From Fagopyrum homotropicum (taxonomy: Eukaryota > Streptophyta > Magnoliopsida > Caryophyllales > Polygonaceae), in the NCBI GenBank assembly GCA_033239125.1, contig BSWB01000004.1, positions 140,876,426 through 140,940,425 of the forward strand: a DNA stretch of 64,000 bases, read 5' to 3'. Positions within the stretch are counted from its first letter, which is position 1. Each line of letters begins with the position of its first letter. Below, in pieces: positions 1 to 10,055 of the stretch. The notes beneath the pieces were generated by a model that was not told the DNA's origin, did no database searches, and saw only the letters and a program-made list of their open reading frames with translations. The position numbers and the translations under genes were made by a program.

Positions 1-1116
1 TTGAGTATGAAGGACCCTTTGCCCAAAGAAAATGCTAAGGGAAAGCAAGTAGTGCTAGAAGAGGGAAGAATGCAAGAAGATGGAGGCAAGAGTAAGGATG
101 TAGAGCCAACCTATGTGGCACCACCTCCATACAAACCACCACTACCGTTCCCGCAATCAAGAGCAAGAGCTCGTTTGGACAATCACTTTGGTAAGTTCCT
201 TGAACTAATGTCTAAGTTGCATATTAACATTCCGTTCATGGATGCCATTTTAGGAATGCCGGCGTATGGCAAGTTTTTGAAGAAAATACTCTCCAACAAA
301 AGGAAGTTGGAGGAGTATGGGGAGATAAGGATGACCAAGAGGTCCTCGGAATTGATCCAAACAATGAAGAAGGAGATGCCTCCCAAGCTAAGAGATCCGG
401 GTTCTTTTTGTGTCCCAATAGGAGTAGGAGATGTGAAGTACGAGGCCCTTTGTGATCTTGGAGCGAGTGTAAGCATCATACCGCTTGCACTTTGCAACAA
501 GGTTGGGCTAGGAGAGCCGAAGCCGGTCAAGATGACCCTCTACATGGCGGACCGTTCTATCACTCATCCAGTTGGGATCCTAGAAGATATCCCGGTGCAA
601 CTAGGAGGATTCTATGTGCCAATTGACTTTGTCGTCTTGGATATTCCGGCGGATTATCCGGTTCCTATCATCTTAGGAAGACCTTTCCTAGCCACTTCCG
701 GATGCCTAGTGGATTGCAAGAATGGGACTCTCTCCTTCAACATTGGAGAAGAGAACATCAAGTTCAAGTTGTCCACAATGACGAAAGGGCCAGCCCTTGA
801 TGAGGATCTCTTTAACATAGTCGAGCAAGAGGAATCTAGGGAAATTGTGAGCTCGATCTTGATCAAGGATCCCTTGGAGAAGGTTCTTAACTTAAGTATG
901 ATGGAGGAAGGTGTTGAGGAGGCTTGCAATGAAGAGATCAAGGCCTTGGAAGCATTGGAAGAGGAGCCAAGAGTTAGATTTGAAAGCCACGAAGAGGTGT
1001 TGAACAGCTGCCAGTTCCACGGTCGAGATTTAAGTTCCACGGCCGTCAAACTTTCTGGACACTCCGGGAAGCAAGCTTGGCAAGAACCACGGCCGTGGAA
1101 GTTGAGCAAGCCGTGA
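1..1116 (+). CDS. Gag C-terminal end and aspartic protease of element A
   Basis: The frame is open from the window edge for 371 codons. The proline-rich stretch near 115-170, which precedes the conserved LDNHFGKFLELMSKLHI segment, marks the gag/protease boundary in this lineage. Protease motifs are visible: ALCDLGASVSIIP (about 445-484) with the catalytic Asp in DLGA, and IILGRPFLAT (about 667-697). The enzyme would mature the Gag-Pol polyprotein in cytoplasmic particles. The last 35 codons lie in a linker rich in CCACGGCCGTGG words, where the frame changes relative to RT. In element B the protease ORF stays open through this linker, so A has suffered an indel here. There is no start codon because the true start is outside the window. 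Confidence 0.85.
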   Translation: MSMKDPLPKENAKGKQVVLEEGRMQEDGGKSKDVEPTYVAPPPYKPPLPFPQSRARARLDNHFGKFLELMSKLHINIPFMDAILGMPAYGKFLKKILSNKRKLEEYGEIRMTKRSSELIQTMKKEMPPKLRDPGSFCVPIGVGDVKYEALCDLGASVSIIPLALCNKVGLGEPKPVKMTLYMADRSITHPVGILEDIPVQLGGFYVPIDFVVLDIPADYPVPIILGRPFLATSGCLVDCKNGTLSFNIGEENIKFKLSTMTKGPALDEDLFNIVEQEESREIVSSILIKDPLEKVLNLSMMEEGVEEACNEEIKALEALEEEPRVRFESHEEVLNSCQFHGRDLSSTAVKLSGHSGKQAWQEPRPWKLSKP

Positions 1117-3899
1117 TTCCAGCCGTGGTTTTCCCTGGACCAGTCCTTGATGATGATCAAGCTTTTAGGAGCCATGAGGAGTCTTCATTTGCTTTGGATT
1201 CATCTCATCCAACCTTATTTGGATCATCTTCAACCGATAAAGGTCCTCCTCAACTTGAACTTAAACCCCTCCCCTCTCATTTTAAGTATGCTTTTCTTGG
1301 TGAAAACTCTTCATATCCGGTAATTGTTAATGCATGCTTGAGTGATAATGAACTTGCTAAGTTGTTGCATGAACTAAGATTGCATAGAAAAGCCATTGGT
1401 TACACTATTGATGATTTGGTTGGCATTAAGCCTTCTTTGTGCATGCATAAGATAATGATGGAAGATAACCACAAACCCTCTATTGAACATCAAAGGAGAT
1501 TGAATCCTATAATGAAAGAGGTAGTCAAAAAGGAAATCATTAAGTTGCTAGATGCGGGAATTATCTACCCTATCTCGGATAGTAAGTGGGTTAGTCCCGT
1601 TCATGTAGTTCCTAAGAAGGGTGGGATGACCGTAGTAACTAATGAGAACAATGAACTAATCCCGACTAGGACGGTTACGGGGTGGAGGATGTGCATTGAT
1701 TATAGGAAATTGAACATGGCCTCTAGGAAAGATCACTTCCCTCTCCCCTTCATTGACCAAATGCTAGAAAGGTTAGCTCAACATTCTCATTTTTGCTATC
1801 TAGATGGCTATAGCGGATTCTTCCAAATCCCTATCCACCCCGATGACCAAGAGAAAACAACCTTTACATGTCCATGGGGTACTTTTGCATATAGGAGAAT
1901 GCCATTTGGGTTGTGTAATGCACCCGCCACCTTCCAAAGGTGTATGATGGCTATCTTTTCGGAATACATAGAAAATATCATGGAAGTGTTTATGGATGAT
2001 TTCTCTGTTTATGGTTCTTCCTTTGATAATTGCTTGGCTAACTTGTCATTAGTATTGCAAAGATGTGAGGAGACAAATCTTGTCTTGAATTGGGAAAAAT
2101 GCCACTTCATGGTAAGTGAAGGCATTGTGTTAGGACACTTGGTGTCCAACCGTGGCATTGAGGTTGATAGGGCCAAAATTGAAACGATAGAGAAGTTGCC
2201 ACAACCTACCTCGGTGAAGGGGGTAAGGAGTTTCTTAGGGCATGCCGGTTTTTACCGGAGGTTTATCCAAGATTTCTCTAAAATTTCTAAGCCTCTCACT
2301 AACCTACTAATGAAGGATGTTGATTTTGTCTTTTCCAAGGATTGTCTTGAGGCTTTTTGTAGGTTGAAGAACGCCTTGATCTCCGCACCTATCATGCAAC
2401 CTCCGGATTGGAGTCTACCATTTGAGATCATGTGCGATGCAAGCGATGTAGCCGTAGGGGCTGTTTTGGGGCAAAGGAAAGAAGGGCGCACTCATGCTAT
2501 TTACTATGCTAGCAAGACGCTAGATGATGCCCAACTCAATTATGCCACCACCGAGAAGGAGTTGTTGGCGGTGGTGTATGCATTTGAGAAGTTCCGCTCA
2601 TACCTTGTTGGAGCGAAGGTCATAGTTTATACAGATCATGCGGCGATCCGTTATCTACTTACAAAGAAGGATGCCAAACCAAGGTTGATTCGGTGGATCC
2701 TTCTTCTTCAAGAGTTTGATTTGGAGATACGAGATAAGAAGGGATCCGAGAACTGCGTGGCGGATCACCTTAGTAGATTGCCTCCATTAGAGCTTGGAAG
2801 AGATGACATTCCAATTGATGACTCATTCCGAGATGAGCAATTGCAAATGGTGGAGGAATGCTTGTTCCAAGTGTCTAGAGGGAATGAGCCATGGTATGCC
2901 GACATTGTGAACTACTTAGTGTGTGAGGAAGTGCCTCCCGGATTGACATATGCACAAAGAAAGAAGTTCTTCAACGATGTGAGGCATTACTATTGGAGTG
3001 AGCCACTCTTATTCAAGAAAGGCCCGGATGGGATGTTTAGAAGATGCATATCGGAAGATGAAGTGGAGAGTGTGATCCGGCATTGTCACTCCTTACCATG
3101 TGGAGGCCATGCTAGCTCACACAAGACGTGTGCAAAGGTATTGCAATCCGGTTTTTATTGGCCTAACTTGTTCAAAGATGTGCAAGGTTTTGTAGCGGCA
3201 TGTGATGCTTGCCAAAGGACGGGCAACATCTCAAGAAGGAATGAAATGCCCTTGAACAACATCCAAGAAGTGGAGATTTTTGATGTGTGGGGTGTGGACT
3301 TCATGGGACCATTCCCTTCTTCATGTGGCAATCTCTTCATCCTATTGGCGGTGGACTATGTGTCAAGATGGGTGGAGGCAATCGCCTCTCCTACAAATGA
3401 TGCCAAGGTGGTAGTGCGGTTCTTCAACCGGGTGATCTTCCCTAGGTTTGGAACACCAAGGGTGATCATTAGTGATGGAGGAAAGCACTTCACGAATAGG
3501 AACTTTGGAGCGCTTTTGGCTAAGTATGGGGTGACTCATAAGGTGGCAACACCTTACCATCCCCAAACTAGTGGCCAAGTGGAGATCTCCAACCGGGAGA
3601 TCAAGGCCATCCTTGAGAAGACGGTGTCTAGGACTAGAAAGGATTGGGCTATGAAGCTAAATGATGCCTTATGGGCATATAGAACCGCCTTCAAGACACC
3701 GATTGGCACCACTCCTTACAAGTTGGTCTATAGCAAGTCTTGCCACCTTCCGGTAGAGATGGAGCATAGAGCTTATTGGGCCATTAAGTGGCTAAATTTT
3801 GATCTCAAGGCGGGGGGAGAAAAGAGATTGCTTGAATTGAATGCCCTCGAGGAGATCCGGTTAGACGCTTTACAAAGAGAGAACCAAAAGATGGCATGA
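1077..3899 (+). CDS. RT-RNase H-integrase polyprotein part of element A
   Basis: A 940-codon open frame. The first codon is TTG inside the word-rich linker and is not a real start; this was one frame with gag-PR before an indel. Reverse transcriptase covers residues of about 130-360, with the FMDD catalytic box near residue 305. RNase H follows at about 450-570 (DASD, TEKELLAV, TDHAA). The integrase zinc domain lies at about 667-712 (HCH and CDACQ), and the core at about 741-838 (the DFMG Asp, the ISDGG Asp and the NREIK region Glu). These would copy the RNA and insert the cDNA. The end is broken: near 3866 about 20 bases present in element B are missing, which puts the integrase tail in another frame. 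Confidence 0.9.
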   Translation: MARTTAVEVEQAVIPAVVFPGPVLDDDQAFRSHEESSFALDSSHPTLFGSSSTDKGPPQLELKPLPSHFKYAFLGENSSYPVIVNACLSDNELAKLLHELRLHRKAIGYTIDDLVGIKPSLCMHKIMMEDNHKPSIEHQRRLNPIMKEVVKKEIIKLLDAGIIYPISDSKWVSPVHVVPKKGGMTVVTNENNELIPTRTVTGWRMCIDYRKLNMASRKDHFPLPFIDQMLERLAQHSHFCYLDGYSGFFQIPIHPDDQEKTTFTCPWGTFAYRRMPFGLCNAPATFQRCMMAIFSEYIENIMEVFMDDFSVYGSSFDNCLANLSLVLQRCEETNLVLNWEKCHFMVSEGIVLGHLVSNRGIEVDRAKIETIEKLPQPTSVKGVRSFLGHAGFYRRFIQDFSKISKPLTNLLMKDVDFVFSKDCLEAFCRLKNALISAPIMQPPDWSLPFEIMCDASDVAVGAVLGQRKEGRTHAIYYASKTLDDAQLNYATTEKELLAVVYAFEKFRSYLVGAKVIVYTDHAAIRYLLTKKDAKPRLIRWILLLQEFDLEIRDKKGSENCVADHLSRLPPLELGRDDIPIDDSFRDEQLQMVEECLFQVSRGNEPWYADIVNYLVCEEVPPGLTYAQRKKFFNDVRHYYWSEPLLFKKGPDGMFRRCISEDEVESVIRHCHSLPCGGHASSHKTCAKVLQSGFYWPNLFKDVQGFVAACDACQRTGNISRRNEMPLNNIQEVEIFDVWGVDFMGPFPSSCGNLFILLAVDYVSRWVEAIASPTNDAKVVVRFFNRVIFPRFGTPRVIISDGGKHFTNRNFGALLAKYGVTHKVATPYHPQTSGQVEISNREIKAILEKTVSRTRKDWAMKLNDALWAYRTAFKTPIGTTPYKLVYSKSCHLPVEMEHRAYWAIKWLNFDLKAGGEKRLLELNALEEIRLDALQRENQKMA

Positions 3900-3921
3900 C
3901 AAGAGGATCATCCCCAAGGAG

Positions 3922-4149
3922 TTGAGTGAAGGAGATCTTGTCCTTCTCTTCAACTCAAGGCTAAGGCTCTTTCCCGGAAAGCTCAAATCAAGATGGACCG
4001 GGCCATATGTGGTGAAGAAGATCTTTTCCCATGGAGCCATTGAGATAGGAGGGGAGCATTGTGGGAATTTCAAAGTGAATGGGCACCGCTTGAAGAAGTA
4101 TATTCCGGGAGCTCCAGTGGACATGATTGCCCCACTTCACCTTGAGTAG
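3922..4149 (+). pseudogene. Integrase C-terminal (GPY) tail of element A, out of frame
   Basis: This 75-codon frame continues the integrase after the deletion near 3866. It holds LVLLFNSRLRLFPGKLKSRW and TGPYVV, the GPY/F module that ends integrases of this group, followed by the conserved end HRLKKYIPGAPVDMIAPLHLE. The same segment is in frame in elements B and D. The first ATG here is not a start. The separation from the preceding frame means A cannot make a complete integrase. Confidence 0.85.
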
Positions 4150-4557
4150 ACGTCCCCGAGTTTGGTCAAGCTAATGACCTTAAAGAAGCGCTTGGTGGGA
4201 GGCAACCCATTGGTAACATTTTTTTCTTTTTCGTTTTGTTTTCGTTTTTAGATTTTTCTATCTTTGTGTGTGTTTTGTCTACCTTGTGTGTGTACTAGAA
4301 CATTAGTGGCATTGGAGGCCTCGCTTGATATAGGAATGATGATGATGAAACCCTCATCGATTATGGGTGGAGCGGACGCAGAACTTGGACGGCTAGCGGT
4401 GCCTAGCGCGGGTCCCGAAGCTTTGATGGATGCTTAGAGCTCTCTACCATGGTTGATAGGATCATCAAACATCAATTCGCTATTGAACAATCCCGAATAC
4501 CATAGCAAACAATTTTACATTGTGAGAACCTTCTTTCACTCTCTTTACTTTTATACC

Positions 4558-4589
4558 ACATTGGGGACAATGTGTTTCTAAGTATGGGG
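4558..4589 (+). other. Internal hairpin plus purine-tract module of A
   Basis: ACATTG-GGGA-CAATGT forms a 6-bp stem with a GNRA-type loop (4558-4573). AAGTATGGGG follows at 4580-4589, the same ten bases that form the core of the polypurine tract beside the 3' LTR. Equivalent modules occur in B, C, D and F, with paired base changes in the stem. It may be a second plus-strand priming site, but that is inference. Confidence 0.6.
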
Positions 4590-5014
4590 TGGGGTTTGCA
4601 TGATCCTTTGCATGATGAGCATCTAGGATAGTTTAAAATCTTCACATGTCTTGCATTGTACATACTTAAATCGAAAATACCATAAAAATCAAAAAATTTT
4701 AAAAATTTTTGTGCTTTCTAGGCTTGGATATGATCGTAATGATGAATCTTGTCTTGTGAATTGGCTATGGATGGCCTCATGTGTTAGGATTAATGAACGC
4801 ATATGTGGACTTGAACTACTTCTCTTGAAATTCTATGAATGATTTGTGACCATGATGTTTGCCTAGAAATGATTGAGTAGTGAAGATCGAAATTACATGA
4901 TAGTTCTTGCATACCATCTAGGAATGAATGAGGCAATTCATCTTTCTCTACTTCTCATCTTAATCATGATTGTTTGAGCACCTCAATTGAGATAAATTTG
5001 ACCTCTTTTAACCC

Positions 5015-5454
5015 ATCCGGGAATAGGAGCATGCTAGTATGTTGATGTGTGCAAAAAGCAAGTGTGGGGTGAAGTTGTTAATGAAAAGAATATCATGCAT
5101 AAAATGTTGAATTTGTTGTGAAAATGTAGCCAAAAATATAGGCTTGGGGACATTGGCTTAAATGACAAGTAACTCGGTACACTTCACATAATCGGGTGTT
5201 GGTGCCTTGCCAAAGTCAAATGAACCAATAGTCCTAACGAGCTTTGGTATGTGTGCCCGGTGTGGATGCACCTCGAAAACTAAGAAAAAGCCCGAGGACG
5301 GCTAATCACCAAGGTTTCGGCTTTTGTACACCAATGCCATTGTCTCAAAAATAAGCCAAAGAAAAAAAAGAAAAGAAAGAAAAGATAGAGGAAAATATAC
5401 ACTTGGGGGAAGTTGATCGAGGACAAGGATGTGGAGTTAGTTCCATTCCCGGAT
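5015..5454 (+). other. Conserved noncoding domain closed by complementary 10-mers (A)
   Basis: ATCCGGGAAT at 5015-5024 is the exact reverse complement of ATTCCCGGAT at 5445-5454. Between them is the most conserved noncoding block of the element (about 5163-5350, starting AAGTAACTCGGTAC). The same block, flanked by the same complementary pair, is present in B, C, D and F. Position between the last gene and the 3' LTR recalls constitutive transport elements of simple retroviruses; function is not shown. Confidence 0.55.
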
Positions 5455-5792
5455 TAGCATCACATAACCTAGAAATTCCCACCAAATCGCTACATTTCTT
5501 GGCCCTTTTATCTCACAAGACCTTATGACCTATTTGCTTGTTTGTAAGACTTAGTAGTTTAGATTGGATGTACTCTTGATCTTCTTGACTTCTTCATCCT
5601 TACATTTCATGCATACTTTTGAGTTAAGTACAATTGTCCTTCCATGTCTTCATTTGTTTGAATGCATGATTGCTTGTCCTTGCCATAAACATGACTTTGA
5701 AGGTGATCCAATAGTAGAAGCACAAACCCAAAAAGATTTTGCCATTTTTCTGCATACATAAATCATGTCATCTCTTAATCTATAGTTGGGAA

Positions 5793-5831
5793 TTTGCTCG
5801 GGGACGAGCAAACCTTAAGTATGGGGTATTT
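5793..5831 (+). other. Terminal hairpin and polypurine tract of A
   Basis: TTTGCTCG-GGGA-CGAGCAAA is an 8-bp stem with a GGGA tetraloop (5793-5812). The polypurine tract AAGTATGGGG (5817-5826) and TATT then run into the LTR start TGATAAC at 5832. The tract would prime plus-strand DNA. Confidence 0.8.
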
Positions 5832-7651
5832 TGATAACACGATTTATGACTTAGTTTTAGGTAATCATTTAGATAGAATTCTCGCTCATTCATGCATGGT
5901 TTAGCATTAGTTCGAGACGTTTTGCACTCAATTCATGTATTTTGCCGAGATAGACGTCTACACGGACTTGTGCGCATTTTGTAGGTATTTCGGGAGATTT
6001 AGGAGCTAAAACGATGCGTTTGAGGATCGTTCATCTAAGATGACACACTCTCGGACTCATTAGGATAAAAGCTAAAGGCTAAGGAGGACTCATAGAGCCT
6101 TGCCAACACTAGCCATGCACCAAATCACATCTTAATGATCCAAAGCGAAGTTTCTGCACAGAATCACGGTTATCTGACACTCCACGGCCGTGGAATCACC
6201 CGTGGATTTTGCCAGATTCTTGTGACAGCTGTGCCACGACTCTCATGGCCAGCTCATGCAAGTTTGTTATAAAAGTGGTCCTTCATGGGCTGTGAGAGGA
6301 AGCTGGGAGTAGTTTGGAGCAGCTCATCCATTATCCATTTCTCTCTAACAAAAAATATTCTCTCAACAAAAAGTTTTTCTAGGAAGGAAAGTGTCAAAGA
6401 GAAGAAGAAGAGCTCCATTGAAGATGAGGAGAAGAACACACACCATAGTTTTTTTGTATTTCGGATTCTTTTTCTAGAATTGTATGAACCATTTGAACCT
6501 TCCTTTGGAAGGATTGTAAGTCATTCTAATCCTATTTTCAGCTTGGTTTTGTTTTAAGTTCACTTGTTCATCTCTTTTCCCTCATTATCTTGCAATGAAT
6601 GTTATGATTTTATGTTTGTTTGTTTCGATTTCCATTATGAACGTTGTAGGCTAAATTGATGTGGTTCTAGGGTAAGGAAAGGATGGTTATGGCTAGGGCT
6701 ATGATAGGACGGACTTAGATTTACCTTTGGATGACTTTTGTTTATGAACGTAGCTGCTGTTAGAAATCACGGGTAGTTCTTGTCTGACCACGGCCGTGGT
6801 TTAGATAGAACAAACCGTGATTTTCCCTGGTTCGAAGGATCTTGCCTTAGATCTATAGAATGTTGAAATCCTAAGTGTTTCTTGAGTTTAACCTACCCTA
6901 GGGTAACCTAGTGTAGTAACTAAGTGTTAGGAGAGACTTACCCGGTAATCCTTGCTCTTAGAATCTAAAGATAACAAACCCTAGGTAGTGGTGAGCCTAA
7001 TAAGCCGCCATTGGATTAGGTGTGCTAGGATAGTTGTTTAGGATTTTCCCTTCCAAGACTTACCCGGTAAGGATAGGTTAAACCCCTAATTAACAATCTA
7101 GTATGTGTAGAATTCCTATCCTTAGGTTCTTAGAGACTTACCCGGTAATAAGACCTTAGGAGTGGACTAGTTGGATCATAAGACTTACCCGGTAATTGAT
7201 CCCAATTTAGAAACACTTAATCCCAACATATCATAGTTAATCCAAGGAATGAATAGATAACTTGAGTCCTATGCCATAACCGGAACTTCCAACCCCTAGA
7301 ATCCGTCTTCTCTTTCTTTGATCATTATCTTGTTTAGCTTGTTTATTTGTGTTGATTCTTAGTTTAGTTTGATTGTTTGCTTTGCATGAATTGTGATCCT
7401 TGATTGATCACCAAAAAACCAACTAAAAACATTTGAGATTTTCATTTCTTTATTTCTTCTTTTCTTTCAACCTAGATCTTTACTAAACTCAATCACAAAT
7501 CGAATCAATTTCACCTTAGTCCTTGTGTTCGACCTCGGAATACTAACCCTTCTACAAACGTCCCGTACACTGTGGGTTTCGCTAGGTAGTTAGGATTTAG
7601 TTCGAGTTATAAATTTAAAACCCATTTGCACATCACGATCTTAGCGTAACA
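5832..7651 (+). repeat. 3' LTR of element A
   Basis: 1820 bp, bounded by TG and CA (TGATAACACG to GCGTAACA). A TATA box TATAAAA lies at 6268-6274. CCACGGCCGTGG word triads lie at 6165-6205 and 6768-6819. Four copies of (G/A)AGACTTACCCGGTAA lie at 6933, 7055, 7133 and 7180. The U5 end carries the lineage-conserved CCCGTACACTGTGGG. The solo LTR at 61985-63821 is a close relative. Confidence 0.92.
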
Positions 7652-8647
7652 TATGCTAGTGAGGATCGTTGGATACTGGCCGACACCAAGGCTAAGCTCA
7701 TCTACCACTTAGCCTTGAAGATAGCTCATAGGGTCCTTTCCGAGTGTCTCTTTCCTAGGACCGAGACCCCACAAAAGATTAAGACCGATGAGCTCTTCCT
7801 CCTCTATTGCATGCTTAACGGTAGACCCGCCAATTGTGCCACCCTCCTTGCCTCCACCATGAGTAAATTGAAGAATAAGAAAACCGGGAACATTGGTTAT
7901 GGAGGTATGGTGACTCATATAGCCAACCAATTGGGGATAGATTACTCCGCTTATACTAGGATAGCGGCGAGACCTTTGGGTCTCAACGGGCTTATGACTA
8001 GAGGCATTATCTTTCCCCGCCACCAAGCCCCACCTACCGCAGCCATGCCATGGAAGGAGAAAGGTGGTAGAGGTATCCCTTGGCTTCTCGAGTACTCCAT
8101 TATGGCCGGACGCCATAATTGGAAGTAGACCTTTGCGGCCATGCATGCCAATAGACTTGTAGCTCCTCCGTATGTACCGGATGATATCCCAGCTGGGGAT
8201 GATGATGAGGAGATGGGAGGAGGTCATGATCATGATATAGGGGGTGATGAGCATACCTTTGGTACATTCCCAGACCAGCCGGCCGCTTTCCCGGACCCAA
8301 CTAGACGTTCTCCCCGCCCCTCTAGACCTTCCGGTGCATCTTCTTCACGTAGGGCTAGCATGAGTGAGAGGCCGACTTGGATGGAGACTCCACCGGCTTG
8401 GTATGGAGAGCAGCCATCATGGATGGGAGCTCCCCATCCATGGTATGAGCAGGCCCCGGTGGCACCGACTCCTCCTCCTCAGGACGCCCCTGCATGGTAT
8501 GGACAACCGCCAGATTGGTACTCGCAGCTTCCGGGATGGGCCACCGATCTTTCCAAGAGAGTGGGAAATCTAGAGATCCGACAAGAGACTCCTGACACAC
8601 GGAGCCAGGAGCACGATCGCATCTTGAGAGACATCTACCGCCAGTAG
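7652..8647 (+). pseudogene. ATHILA ORF-1-like protein of element F, C-terminal part
   Basis: The frame is open from the insertion point and aligns with the second half of the D protein at 49449-50861 (shared RTETPQK, AxPLG, MPW motifs). One in-frame TAG at 8126-8128 interrupts it, then the frame continues to 8647. The C-terminus differs from D: instead of an acidic tract it has a short acidic stretch, then a serine/arginine-rich segment (about 8290-8370), then a proline/tryptophan-rich region (8376-8540) with about eight tryptophans in P-x-W-Y or P-x-W-M repeats, ending PGW. The family sits downstream of pol in Athila-type elements; its biochemical role is not known to me. The N-terminal half is outside the window. 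Confidence 0.75.
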
Positions 8648-10055
8648 TTTGGGCGGCCTTTTAGCCCAGATTTCTTTCCATATCCACCATTGCCTCCTCC
8701 ACAGTGATGATGTTGATTGACCGCCGCATTGAGCCAACACACCACCATTAGTGAGTTTCTTTTGCTTTTCTTTCTTTTCTTTATTTCTTTTGAACATTGA
8801 GGACAATGTATGTTTCAAGTATGGGGTGGGGTGTAACTATCGTTTGTAATAACTCTACTCACTTTGCTTTGCATGACTATGAACACTTGCATGTTTCCTT
8901 TCATTGGCACATGTTTCATTATTGTATTGCATGAAAAAGGCTTTGAAAAAAACATAAAAATCTGAAAATTTTGAAAAGATTTTGTGCTTTTAAGATTAGA
9001 GATGAATTCTATGATGAAAACTACTTGTGAAATGAGTTTTTGATGACAATTGTATGCTTGAATTAAATTATGAATTGTGAAGAGATTGAGTATGTTGTTT
9101 ATCCTTTCTTGTAAGTTTCATAATGTGAAGGTTTTTATCTAAATCATATTGAGAAACGAAGGTTGAAATCACAATATAAGTCTTATACTTCTTTATGAAA
9201 TGATTAAGGCACCTCAATTTTCTTACTTCTTTCTTTGATTATTTAGCCCCTCAATGAAAATATTTGCCTCCTTTACCTATCCGGGATTTAGGAAGAGTTG
9301 ATTTTAGCATATTTGATGTGGGAGGGCCATGAAAGAAATTGTTTTCAAAGTGTAGGAAAATTCTAGATTTGGGGAAGTCAATCATGACGATGAGTAACTC
9401 GGCACCATTCACATAGCCGGGTGTTTGTGTCTTGCCAAAGTCGGATTGAGCGATATTCCTAACAGATTATGGTATCTGCATCAAGGGTTTGAGGCATCTC
9501 GAAATTGAGAAACGTCAATCTCCTAGGCTTCGGTTATTGTGCACCGCTGTCCATAACTCCAAAAGTAAAGTTGAAAAATTAAGTGCAAAAGTCTAGAGCA
9601 AAGCTCTAAGTTGGTGGAAGTTCAAATGGTAAAAAGAAAAGAGTTTGTGTTGTCCCTTCTTCCCGGATTCATACACCACATTCCTTTACAAGTTTCTCAC
9701 CTTTTATGCATTCTTGACCGTAGTTGAAAGTCCTTGAGATCATAAGAGTGTTATTTGACTTGGTGATCTAAATTGAAGTTTCACATGCTTGATTTTGACA
9801 ATGCTTGAAGGTTATGATTTTTGTCTTGAAGTATTTGCAATTTATGAAGTTTCTTTGCTTTGCATACTTTGGTTCGTGTGTATAAACGTTTTCAAGGATG
9901 AATGAAGCAAGGTTTGAGGATGATCTATTGACTAGAAGCACATTAACCAAAAAGATTATTTTGTTTTATTTTGCATTCATATTTCATTCTACCTTATGTT
10001 CTAAGCTCTTGAAAACCTTGCTTGGGGACAAGCAAGTGACAAGTATAAGGTATTT
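8648..10055 (+). other. 3' noncoding spacer of element F
   Basis: Contains the internal module ACATTG-AGGA-CAATGT (8794-8809) plus AAGTATGGGG (8817-8826). The conserved domain runs from ATCCGGGA (9279-9286) to TCCCGGAT (9661-9668). The terminal hairpin is TTGCTTG-GGGA-CAAGCAA (10018-10035), followed by a degenerate polypurine tract AAGTATAAGG (10041-10050). No ORF looks real. Confidence 0.7.

Larger units (their letters stand above)
4150..5831 (+). other. 3' noncoding spacer of element A
   Basis: Sequence between integrase and the 3' LTR with no credible ORF. It opens with a block conserved in B (GACCTTAAAGAAGCGCTTGG near 4177), then carries the internal hairpin/purine module (4558-4589), the conserved RNA-like domain (5015-5454) and the terminal hairpin with polypurine tract (5793-5831). 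Elements C, D and F have the ORF-1-like gene between the integrase end and the internal hairpin; A does not. Confidence 0.75.
1..7651 (+). mobile_element. Athila-like Ty3/gypsy element A (5' end outside window)
   Basis: This is the 3' part of an LTR retrotransposon: end of gag, protease, RT, RNase H, integrase, a 1.7-kb noncoding spacer, polypurine tract and 3' LTR. The 5' LTR and most of gag lie left of the window. It reads straight into the middle of another element's ORF-1-like gene at 7652, so A is nested in F. The five bases after the LTR are TATGC; the matching duplication would be outside the window. There is no ORF between integrase and the 3' LTR. The lineage call rests on the DLGA protease, the FMDD RT and similarity to element B. 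Confidence 0.9.
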
